Part shown: positions 1 through 5,165 of the stretch, piece by piece
How positions within the stretch are numbered: the stretch's first letter is position 1
Layout of the letters: each line of letters opens with the position of its first letter
NCBI GenBank assembly: GCA_017938055.1
Contig: JAGBCG010000257.1
Span: 1-5,165 of the forward strand
Direction: 5' to 3'
Source of the DNA: Clostridia bacterium
GTDB lineage: Bacteria; Bacillota; Clostridia; Oscillospirales; CAG-382
Length of the DNA stretch: 5,165 nucleotides
Position numbers and translations under genes: made by a program
Notes under the pieces: generated by a model
Told to the model about the DNA's origin: nothing
The model's database searches: none
The model's input: the letters and a program-made list of their open reading frames with translations, nothing else

Positions 1-998
1 GACATTTTGCCTTTGACGGCGAAAATAAACTTACAAATGCGTTCCTTACCGTAACGGCAAACAGCTCAAGTACTCTCAAAGCGGGCTTTATTTCAGGACA
101 CAACGAACAGATTAATGACGTGCTTAAGGTTTTCCTTGAGGATAACGGATTTACAGTGGATACCGTAGAGCTTAGAAAAACATCTTCAACAGAGCTTTCA
201 CAGTACGATTTGCTTATAGTTTGTGAGCCAAGAAATGATTTTTCGGGAAGAAGCGGTGGGGCTGTTAACGAAATAGAGCTTTTGCGTGACTATGTAATAG
301 AAAGCTTCGGCAATATAATGTTCTTTACGGGCTATTCGGGAACAGAGCTTGATGAGCTGTATTCACTTATCGAGGAAAACTTTGGCGTTAAGGTAAACAA
401 TGCAAGTGGTGTTATTGAGTCAAGTGAAAATGCCATTGCAGGTACAGGCGGTACAGGCTTTTTCGGCTCTTACAGCACCGACACAACCACAAACGGATAT
501 AAAATCCATAAGTCCTTCAGTCAGGGACAAACAAGGTCAGACCCTCGTTTTGAAAACTGCAGCAGTCTTGAGATTGTTTTCAAGAATGACCCGTATTTTG
601 ATGTGTCACCTATAATTGTCACATCAGGTAAAGCTGTAAGCTTTGACGGAAAAACAGCAAAGTCACATGCAGTACAGCCACTTATGACTCTCAGCCGTTA
701 TACAAAGCTTATAGATGGTGTAGAACGCAAAGCTGACGTCATTGTTTGCTCAAGCTCAAGCTTCCTGAATTACCTAAACATTCCCGCATATTCAAACTCT
801 GATATTTTAAGAAGTGCTATTTCACAAATGAGTGACGGCATATCTGCTGCAAGCATAGATTTCAAGCTGATTGACGAATATGCCATCACTGTTACAAAAG
901 AAACAAGCGATAACATGACAAGACGTCTTGCTGTAATATGTCCCGTTATCATTGCTGTTATTGGTATAGTTGTATTTATCAAGAGGAAGTATTTATAA
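1..998 (+). CDS. GldG-family ABC transporter auxiliary protein, C-terminal part (5' end outside window)
   Basis: The reading frame is open from base 3 to the TAA at 996-998, giving 331 visible residues. The GTG at 120 is internal, because coding sequence continues upstream of it without a stop, so the true start lies before the window. The visible part has a FISGHNE segment followed by a long alpha/beta stretch (FLEDNGFTVDTVEL, then YDLLIVCEP, then an ELLRDYV helix and IMFFTGY). This matches the 'TGHGE...vdvLvI.gP...' pattern of the GldG/ABC-transporter auxiliary domain. It ends in one hydrophobic segment (RLAVICPVIIAVIGIVVFI) followed by a basic KRKYL tail, the usual C-terminal anchor of this family, which places the main domain outside the membrane. 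In this family the protein acts with an ABC-2 permease and ATPase; the substrate is unknown outside gliding bacteria. It overlaps the next gene by one base, so the two are translationally linked. Family assignment is from recalled motifs, not a search. Confidence 0.82.
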   Translation, partial: HFAFDGENKLTNAFLTVTANSSSTLKAGFISGHNEQINDVLKVFLEDNGFTVDTVELRKTSSTELSQYDLLIVCEPRNDFSGRSGGAVNEIELLRDYVIESFGNIMFFTGYSGTELDELYSLIEENFGVKVNNASGVIESSENAIAGTGGTGFFGSYSTDTTTNGYKIHKSFSQGQTRSDPRFENCSSLEIVFKNDPYFDVSPIIVTSGKAVSFDGKTAKSHAVQPLMTLSRYTKLIDGVERKADVIVCSSSSFLNYLNIPAYSNSDILRSAISQMSDGISAASIDFKLIDEYAITVTKETSDNMTRRLAVICPVIIAVIGIVVFIKRKYL

Positions 999-2659
999 TG
1001 AACAAAAAAACAACACTACTTTCACGCCAGAAAAGAATAATTATCATTTTACTTGTGCTGGCATGTGTTCTTGCCGCAGCGTATTTTGTTATAAAATCAC
1101 TTGGCGGAGAAGAAAAACAGACTCTTTACCGCATTGACGGTGACGGAGATGAGGTTTTTGCCATTATTTCCGATGTAAGCGGAAAGGACAGGGGCATAAA
1201 TATTACCTACATCAATAGTGTTCTTTCGGGAAAGGCTGAAAACAGGCACAATGTAAAGGCAGGCGAGAGTGAAGACATTCTTTGCACCTTTGAAGCAGAC
1301 GACGTGAAAATCACCTATTATCCTATGGTTTTCCCCGAAGTACAGCTAAAGGATATTGACTATGTTACCGTAACAAACGACTACGGATATTTCAAGGTTT
1401 ATATTGACCCACAAAGCGGTGATGCTGTTATTGAACAGGCAAAGAATAATCTTTATAATTCCAATGAGATTTCAACCCTGCTTTTGCAGGCAAGATATAT
1501 GCTCGCTAACTCAAAGCTCAGCAATCCCTCAGAAAAGCTTTCAGATTATGGGCTTGATATGTCACAGAATCCCATAAAAATTGAAATATGCGACAAAAAG
1601 GGAAACCTTAATACCGTATATATGGGTAATGTTACTCCAAACGGCGGTTATTACATGAAGCATAAGGATAAAAACAGTATATACGTTATGGACAGCACAA
1701 GCTCAGTCTTTGAGAATGATGTTCATTACTATCTCAATCCTGTTATCACACGCAGTATTCCTACAGAATATGCAATGTATATCAATACTCTTTCGTATTA
1801 TAAGGATTCACAGGAGCTGTTCAGCTGCGAAATTATTCCCGAACAGGAAAGAGTGGGAAGCCTTAAAAATCAGCTTCACCGCATAGTATCTCCCGACAAT
1901 AAGAAGAAAGATATTCTCTCCACTACAACGCTTTATGATATGTTCTACAAGCTTTGCAGTCTTTCAGGTGTGGCTGTTGTGGAATATGATGTTTCGTCAA
2001 AGGAAAACTACGAAGAAATTATGTCACATTACGGCTTTGCTGTGCCCTCTGTAAGTATTGAATATACTCTGGGTGACAGCTTGTACTACGTTGCCTTTGG
2101 TGACAGAATAACAGACCCACAAACTGCAGAGGTTTACTATTACGCATACGGTCCGTATATGGACACAATAGTGCTGGTACCGCTTTCAAGTGTTCCTTTT
2201 GTGGAATATCAATATATTGATTTTGTGCATAATAAGGTGTTCCAGCATAACATAGATGACGTTGCAAAAATTACTCTTACAGCCAACGGCGGAACACGTG
2301 TTTTCATCACTAATGGCACAGGTAAGGATTTGTCCGTCATTGAGCAGAATACAGGAAAGCAAATTCATGTTCCGTCATTCCGTCAGTTCTATATTTCTCT
2401 TGTTAATACAGGTGTTGACGGATATTCTGAAATTGATGCGGGCGTTAATGTTGATACTCTCGAGCATAATCTTACATTTGAAATTGAGCTTAAAAACGGT
2501 GAAAAATTGCGTTATGCCTTTTATACCGAATCTACTCTCAGATGCTATGCAGTAATTAACGGCGTGGGCGAATTTTACACTAAGCGTGAATACGTTGACA
2601 AAATCGCAAAATTTGCCGATATGCTCATGAGCGGTCAGGTTATTCCTTCTCAAACCTAA
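998..2659 (+). CDS. DUF4340 domain-containing membrane-anchored protein
   Basis: This 553-aa protein starts at ATG 998, which overlaps the preceding stop (TAATG) and has an AGAGGAAG ribosome site at 982-989. The frame stays open back to 938, but a start there would lie inside the upstream gene and add a non-membrane-like peptide, so 998 is preferred. Residues about 1-13 are basic, 14-33 form one transmembrane helix (IIIILLVLACVLAAAYFVI), and the rest is a large soluble domain expected outside the cell. Around residues 180-232 are the typical DUF4340 features: LSDYGLD, then a beta-rich segment with YMGNVTPNGGYYMKHK and IYVMDST. Tyr and Asp are frequent. DUF4340 proteins commonly follow a GldG-like gene in ABC-2 transporter operons, as here, and probably form part of the same envelope complex. 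No catalytic residues are recognisable and no biochemical function is established. No convincing terminator follows the gene. Confidence 0.85.
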   Translation: MNKKTTLLSRQKRIIIILLVLACVLAAAYFVIKSLGGEEKQTLYRIDGDGDEVFAIISDVSGKDRGINITYINSVLSGKAENRHNVKAGESEDILCTFEADDVKITYYPMVFPEVQLKDIDYVTVTNDYGYFKVYIDPQSGDAVIEQAKNNLYNSNEISTLLLQARYMLANSKLSNPSEKLSDYGLDMSQNPIKIEICDKKGNLNTVYMGNVTPNGGYYMKHKDKNSIYVMDSTSSVFENDVHYYLNPVITRSIPTEYAMYINTLSYYKDSQELFSCEIIPEQERVGSLKNQLHRIVSPDNKKKDILSTTTLYDMFYKLCSLSGVAVVEYDVSSKENYEEIMSHYGFAVPSVSIEYTLGDSLYYVAFGDRITDPQTAEVYYYAYGPYMDTIVLVPLSSVPFVEYQYIDFVHNKVFQHNIDDVAKITLTANGGTRVFITNGTGKDLSVIEQNTGKQIHVPSFRQFYISLVNTGVDGYSEIDAGVNVDTLEHNLTFEIELKNGEKLRYAFYTESTLRCYAVINGVGEFYTKREYVDKIAKFADMLMSGQVIPSQT

Positions 2660-2661
2660 CC

Positions 2662-2891
2662 TACTTTCTCCTTACTTTCTCTTTACTGAAAAGAAAAAGT
2701 GTCGGGACCGCCCGACAGCGGTATTCGCAGGCAACCTTGGATGGTATTGGATTTTTAGTGCCCGTAAAGCGAGTTTTTCTTTATGAATGTAAGCCGATGC
2801 AGAAAAATGGATTTTAGTTCAAAAAAATATTCAACAACGGCGATAGCCAAAATAAAGTTCTTTTGGTTCCTTTTCTTTCAAGAAAAGGAAC
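2662..2891 (+). repeat. Intergenic repeat, copy 1 (between DUF4340 gene and rarA)
   Basis: This repeat fills nearly the whole 271-bp gap. It matches copy 2 (4882-5125), in the same orientation, in two blocks. Block A (2700-2768 against 4915-4983) aligns without gaps, with 9 mismatches in 69 by eye. Block B (2829-2868 against 5078-5117) has 3 mismatches in 40. Block A opens with a 7-bp hairpin TGTCGGG-ACCG-CCCGACA (2700-2717) identical in both copies. A CTTTCTCTTT/AAAGAAAAAG-type imperfect inverted repeat precedes it. The centre (2769-2828) is shorter than in copy 2. The copy ends in a perfect palindrome at 2866-2891. No protein is credible on either strand. It looks like a dispersed non-coding or MITE-like element; its family is not recognised. 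Confidence 0.8.
2866..2891. repeat. Perfect inverted repeat at the 3' end of repeat copy 1
   Basis: GTTCCTTTTCTT is followed by TC and then its exact reverse complement AAGAAAAGGAAC, so the sequence can form a 12-bp arm palindrome (11 bp with a four-base loop). The following bases on the + strand are A-rich rather than T-rich, and the minus-strand exit is CAAAAG, so it is not a standard intrinsic terminator in either direction. It sits 27 bases before the rarA ribosome site. Copy 2 diverges here and has a different palindrome (5129-5159). Confidence 0.75.
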
Positions 2892-2917
2892 ATAAAAAAA
2901 TCCATATAAACTAACTT

Positions 2918-2923
2918 AGGAGG
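2918..2923 (+). promoter_or_regulatory. Ribosome binding site of rarA
   Basis: A perfect AGGAGG, continuing into GGAG, lies seven bases before ATG 2931. It fixes the rarA start and predicts strong translation. A weak TATAAA at 2905-2910 could be a -10 element, but there is no acceptable -35 at the right distance. Confidence 0.85.
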
Positions 2924-2930
2924 GGAGAAA

Positions 2931-4187
2931 ATGCCTCTTGCAGATTTAATAAGGCCGAAAGAGCTGTCGGAAGTGGTAGGGCAAAAGCATTTGTTTTCAC
3001 CAGACAGTCTGTTTATGAAAATGACGCAAAGCGGAACAGTTCCGAACATGGTTTTTTACGGGCCATCGGGTACAGGCAAGACAACTGTTGCAAACATCAT
3101 TGCAGCCAAAAGCGGCATGACTCTCAGGAAAATCAATGCCACAAATGCTTCTCTTTCCGATATAAAGGACGTTCTTGGGGAAACCGGCACAGTTTTCGGC
3201 TCTTCCGGAATACTTCTTTACATTGACGAGATTCAATATTTCAACAAAAAGCAGCAGCAGACAGTTCTGGAGTTTATCGAGGACGGCAGAATCACCCTTA
3301 TTTGCTCCACCACCGACAACCCTTATTTTTCGATATATCCGGCTGTTCTATCAAGGTGCAGTGTTTTTGAATTCAAGAGCTGTGACAGCGAGGATATAAA
3401 AAAAGCACTTGTGCGTGCTGTTACAATTCTTGACGAAAGCAAACAAAAGACGGATTTTGACGAAAAAAGTCGAAACGAGGCTCTTGATTACATTTCAAAA
3501 GCTGCCGGCGGTGACGTAAGACGAGCAATCGGTGCTCTTGAAATATGCTACAGTGCGGGAAGCGGAAATATCAACCTTTCCCTTGCAGAGCAGTCAATAA
3601 GCGGCTTTGCCTTGAAGATGGACAAGGACGGAAATGAGCACTACGATTTATTATCGGCTTTTCAGAAGTCCATACGAGGCTCAGACGAAAACGCGGCATT
3701 GTTTTATCTTGCAAGAATGTTGGAGGCTGGGGATTTGCTTTCTCCCATCCGCAGACTTCTTGTAATTGCTTCGGAGGACATTGGTCTTGCACACCCAATG
3801 GCAGTCTGTGTTGTCAAGGCGTGCTGTGACAATGCTTTGCAGTTGGGTCTTCCCGAAGCACGACTGTGTCTTGCACAGGCTGTTGTTTATCTTGCCACGC
3901 TTCCAAAGTCAAATTCCTCACACGACGCTTATTTTGCAGCACTTGAGGATGTTAAAAGCGGCAAGGGTCAGCACATGCCCGACTATATCCGTGATTCTAT
4001 GCAGCCCTCTGCCAACAAGAACAAGGATTATGTGTATCCTCATCCATATCCAAATCATTACTATTATCAGCAGTATTTGCCTGACGATATAAAGGACCGT
4101 GTATATTATCATTTTGCAGATAATAAAAACGAGCAGGCTGCCAAGGAGTATTGGAAAAAGGTCAAAGGTGAGGCTTTTAAGGAATAA
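2931..4187 (+). CDS. rarA: Replication-associated recombination protein RarA (MgsA family AAA+ ATPase)
   Basis: RarA is a cytoplasmic AAA+ ATPase that acts at stalled replication forks and at DNA ends or gaps, with single-stranded DNA binding protein and the replisome as partners. The 418-aa product is full length for the family (about 420-450 aa) and starts with the usual PLADLIRPKELSEVVGQ segment. Visible motifs are Walker A GPSGTGKT (44-51), Walker B LLYIDE (95-100), sensor 1 STTDN (126-130), the arginine-finger motif SRC (Arg142) and sensor 2 GGDVRRA (193-199). The C-terminal tetramerisation region has KSIRGSD (246-252), ASEDIGLA (280-287), LPKSN (324-328) and the Tyr/Pro-rich YPHPYPNHYYYQQYLPDDI (369-387). 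The residues after Walker B read DEIQYFNK instead of the common DE(I/V)HRFNK, a mild variation; all catalytic positions are intact. It stands alone, with a repeat upstream and a separately promoted gene downstream. B. subtilis yrvN is the equivalent. Confidence 0.95.
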   Translation: MPLADLIRPKELSEVVGQKHLFSPDSLFMKMTQSGTVPNMVFYGPSGTGKTTVANIIAAKSGMTLRKINATNASLSDIKDVLGETGTVFGSSGILLYIDEIQYFNKKQQQTVLEFIEDGRITLICSTTDNPYFSIYPAVLSRCSVFEFKSCDSEDIKKALVRAVTILDESKQKTDFDEKSRNEALDYISKAAGGDVRRAIGALEICYSAGSGNINLSLAEQSISGFALKMDKDGNEHYDLLSAFQKSIRGSDENAALFYLARMLEAGDLLSPIRRLLVIASEDIGLAHPMAVCVVKACCDNALQLGLPEARLCLAQAVVYLATLPKSNSSHDAYFAALEDVKSGKGQHMPDYIRDSMQPSANKNKDYVYPHPYPNHYYYQQYLPDDIKDRVYYHFADNKNEQAAKEYWKKVKGEAFKE

Positions 4188-4255
4188 AATGTCGCAATTT
4201 CGTGCTTTTTGTCGTTTGTTTGGACTAAGAATTGCGTGAAAAACGTGATTATCTA

Positions 4256-4284
4256 TTGACAGAAACCAAAAAATACGCTAAAAT
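4256..4284 (+). promoter_or_regulatory. SigA (sigma-70 type) promoter of the DUF1292 gene
   Basis: A perfect -35 TTGACA (4256-4261) is followed by a 17-bp spacer and a -10 TAAAAT (4279-4284, one mismatch to TATAAT). Transcription should start near 4291, giving a leader of about 24 nt that contains the ribosome site GGAG (4302-4305). This is the best promoter in the window and separates the small gene from rarA. Confidence 0.85.
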
Positions 4285-4314
4285 ATAGTTAACCTAAGAA
4301 CGGAGTGATTTATT

Positions 4315-4617
4315 ATGGCAGACGAAACTTTTGAATTTGAACAGGAAGTTTTTACTCTTACAGACGAAGATGGTAACGAAAGCGATTTTGAGCTGATCGG
4401 TACTATGGAAATAGACAGTGTAAAATATGTAGCTCTTCTTCCCGTTGAAGGAACTGAGGACGAGTATGTTATCCTCAAGCTTGTTATAGACGAGGATGGC
4501 GACGAAATTCTTGTTACTATCGACGACGATGATGAGTTTGATAAGGTTGCCGATGCTTTTGAGGATGAGTTTATGGGTGACATCGACCATGATGCCCTTG
4601 ATACTCCTGAGGAATAA
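4315..4617 (+). CDS. DUF1292 domain-containing small acidic protein
   Basis: This 100-aa protein starts at ATG 4315 with GGAG nine bases upstream, just after a strong SigA promoter. The pattern FTLTDEDGNESDFELIGTMEID..KYVALLPVEG, then DEDGDE and a C-terminal DDDDEFDKVADAFEDEF helix, is that of DUF1292 (B. subtilis YrzB family). It is extremely acidic: by count 38 Asp/Glu, only three Lys (37, 55, 77), no Arg and no Cys. No signal peptide or membrane segment is present, so it is cytoplasmic. The family has no established function. In many Firmicutes it sits near yrrK (ruvX/yqgF) and alaS; here it stands alone between rarA and a candidate 6S RNA. The short, beta-rich, charged sequence and strong expression signals suggest an abundant protein, which is inference. 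Confidence 0.88.
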   Translation: MADETFEFEQEVFTLTDEDGNESDFELIGTMEIDSVKYVALLPVEGTEDEYVILKLVIDEDGDEILVTIDDDDEFDKVADAFEDEFMGDIDHDALDTPEE

Positions 4618-4634
4618 TTCTTACCTTATCTGTA

Positions 4635-4640
4635 TATACT
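4635..4640 (+). promoter_or_regulatory. Candidate -10 element for the downstream small RNA
   Basis: TATACT lies just after the DUF1292 stop, preceded by TG at 4631-4632 (one base off the ideal extended -10 spacing). It would place a transcription start near 4647, matching the left edge of the region with RNA-like complementarity. No good -35 is seen at 16-18 bp (the sequence there is GAATAA), so the RNA might instead be processed from the DUF1292 transcript. Confidence 0.4.
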
Positions 4641-4646
4641 GTTTTT

Positions 4647-4857
4647 GAAGTCATTTTCCTGCCCCTCTCGTGTGATTTGTGCTTATAAACCCACATCTGA
4701 AAATTGGAGTCCGATGTCCTTGGCGTAGGATGCAGACCTCCCCTTTATTCCTGCTCCCCGAACATCTTAGTATGCGTCGGAAACGGACCGGAATTCTGCG
4801 GACGCTGGTAGCACAAAGCCCAAGTTAGGACACCACCCTTGCGTAAGCAGGGTTTTT
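4647..4857 (+). ncRNA. ssrS: Candidate 6S RNA (SsrS), RNA polymerase-binding small RNA
   Basis: This protein-free stretch is more GC-rich than the other intergenic sequence and ends in an intrinsic terminator. It has long-range complementarity that would fold it into one long rod. TTTGTGCT (4676-4683) pairs perfectly with AGCACAAA (4810-4817). GTGT (4670-4673) can pair with ACAC (4830-4833), or TCCT (4657-4660) with AGGA (4827-4830). Inside lies a largely unpaired left strand (4684-4712). A small hairpin on the right strand closes with GCGTC/GACGC (4774-4778/4801-4805), and a distal arm begins with GATGT/ACATC (4713-4717/4762-4766). A closing stem, an internal bubble with a 3'-side hairpin, a distal arm and a length near 200 nt fit Firmicutes 6S RNA, which sequesters housekeeping RNA polymerase in stationary phase. 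6S-1 RNA lies close to yrvN (rarA) in B. subtilis, which supports the call. RNase P, tmRNA and SRP RNA signatures are absent. The ends are approximate. Confidence 0.58.
4835..4857 (+). terminator. Intrinsic terminator of the candidate small RNA
   Basis: ACCCT-(T)-GC, loop GTAA, GC-AGGGT form a seven-pair stem with one bulged T, running straight into TTTTT (4853-4857). It defines the 3' end of the small RNA. The arm GCAGG (4847-4851) could also pair with CCTGC at 4658-4662 or 4750-4754, so an alternative fold is possible. Confidence 0.75.
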
Positions 4858-4881
4858 CATCGCATTTCCACGGCTGGGTGG

Positions 4882-5125
4882 GTTACTTACTTTCTAATTT
4901 CAGTAAAGAGAAAGTGTCGGGACCGCCCGACAGCGATATTCGCAGGGAATCTTGGATAACATCGGATTTTTGATGCCCGTAAAAACGTCCGTGAGTCAAA
5001 CAACGACTCACGGACTATCTTTTTGTAAAAAAGAAAAGTAGGCAGTTGAACAAAAATGAATTTTGCTTCCAAAAAACATTCAACAGTGGCGACAGCCAAA
5101 ATAAAGTTCTTTTGGTTACTTTTTC
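4882..5125 (+). repeat. Intergenic repeat, copy 2 (after the small RNA)
   Basis: This is the second copy of the element at 2662-2891, in the same orientation. It shares the CTTTCT...AGAAAG inverted repeat, the TGTCGGG-ACCG-CCCGACA hairpin (4915-4932), block A to 4983 and block B (5078-5117). Its centre is about 34 bases longer than in copy 1 and contains an 11-bp perfect hairpin with a T-run (4987-5024) that copy 1 lacks. Beyond GGTTACTTTTTC the copies part. The minus-strand open frame across 4887-5138 has no family resemblance and is a by-product of the repeat. The stretch 4858-4881 before it holds nothing recognisable. Confidence 0.8.
4987..5024 (+). terminator. Strong, potentially bidirectional intrinsic terminator inside repeat copy 2
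   Basis: GTCCGTGAGTC (4987-4997), loop AAACAAC, and the exact complement GACTCACGGAC (5005-5015) form an 11-bp GC-rich stem followed by TATCTTTTT. On the minus strand the same stem is followed by GTTTTT, so it could also stop transcription arriving from the right. It backs up the terminator at 4835-4857. Confidence 0.8.
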
Positions 5126-5128
5126 CGT

Positions 5129-5159
5129 GATTTCCCAAATCTTTGATTTGGTTGAAATC
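5129..5159. repeat. Imperfect inverted repeat at the right window edge
   Basis: GATTTC-CCAAATC, loop TTT, GATTTGG, two unpaired T, GAAATC give 13 pairs with one two-base bulge. It takes the place of the palindrome that ends repeat copy 1. No T-run is visible within the six bases left in the window, so its role cannot be judged. Confidence 0.65.
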
Positions 5160-5165
5160 TCGTAC

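Noticed and set aside
120..122. GTG as the start of the first gene
   Set aside because: The frame is open and family-like (FISGHNE) upstream to the window edge, and no ribosome site precedes the GTG.
1049..1072. Possible lipobox around Cys23 (VLAC) in the DUF4340 protein
   Set aside because: The cysteine is in the middle of the hydrophobic stretch, which continues for about ten more apolar residues, and Leu at -2 is poor; a simple transmembrane anchor fits better.
2905..2910. TATAAA as the rarA promoter -10
   Set aside because: No -35-like hexamer at 16-18 bp, and transcription from it would begin almost on the ribosome site.
2831..3049. Minus-strand open frame across the start of rarA
   Set aside because: It is antisense to the conserved N-terminus of RarA and ends in repeat sequence.
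4193..4236. Terminator after rarA from CGCAATT (4193-4199) and AATTGCG (4230-4236)
   Set aside because: Seven AT-rich pairs closing a 30-base loop with no T-run after it; too weak to call.
4278..4590. Two minus-strand open frames antisense to the DUF1292 gene
   Set aside because: They mirror the GA-rich acidic codons of DUF1292 (one is Ser-rich for that reason) and lack start signals.
4887..5138. Minus-strand open frame of 83 codons
   Set aside because: It lies across repeat copy 2 and the terminator hairpin, has no ribosome site or family resemblance, and copy 1 does not preserve the same frame through the centre.

Overview
The window looks like chromosomal DNA from a low-to-moderate GC Clostridia, most likely a Ruminococcus/Oscillospiraceae-type gut or rumen anaerobe. 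This rests on AT-leaning codon use, strong AGGAGG-type ribosome binding sites, a Firmicutes-style SigA promoter, and the gene families present (GldG/DUF4340 ABC accessory pair, RarA, DUF1292). The genus is inference. All recognised genes are on the + strand.

Left part (1-2659): the 3' end of an operon for an ABC-2 type export or envelope system. A GldG-family auxiliary protein, cut by the left edge, overlaps by one base (TAATG) a complete membrane-anchored DUF4340 protein. The ATPase and permease that normally accompany this pair would lie upstream of the window.

Middle (2660-4617): a gap filled almost entirely by copy 1 of an intergenic repeat, then rarA (AAA+ replication-recombination ATPase, 418 aa). 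A very clear SigA promoter follows, driving a 100-aa, extremely acidic DUF1292 protein.

Right part (4618-5165): no protein gene. A roughly 210-nt stretch with long-range complementarity ends in an intrinsic terminator. I read it as a free-standing small RNA, best guess 6S RNA (SsrS), partly because 6S RNA lies near rarA (yrvN) in Bacillus subtilis. Copy 2 of the same intergenic repeat follows, carrying an extra strong hairpin that can act as a terminator in both directions, and then another hairpin at the window edge.

The two repeat copies are in the same orientation and bracket the rarA-DUF1292-RNA block (about 2.2 kb between corresponding points). They share two conserved blocks (about 69 and 40 bp) around a variable centre. 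The repeat family and the candidate RNA are the least explained parts of the window; the protein genes are ordinary members of known families. I see no CRISPR array, transposase, tRNA or rRNA.
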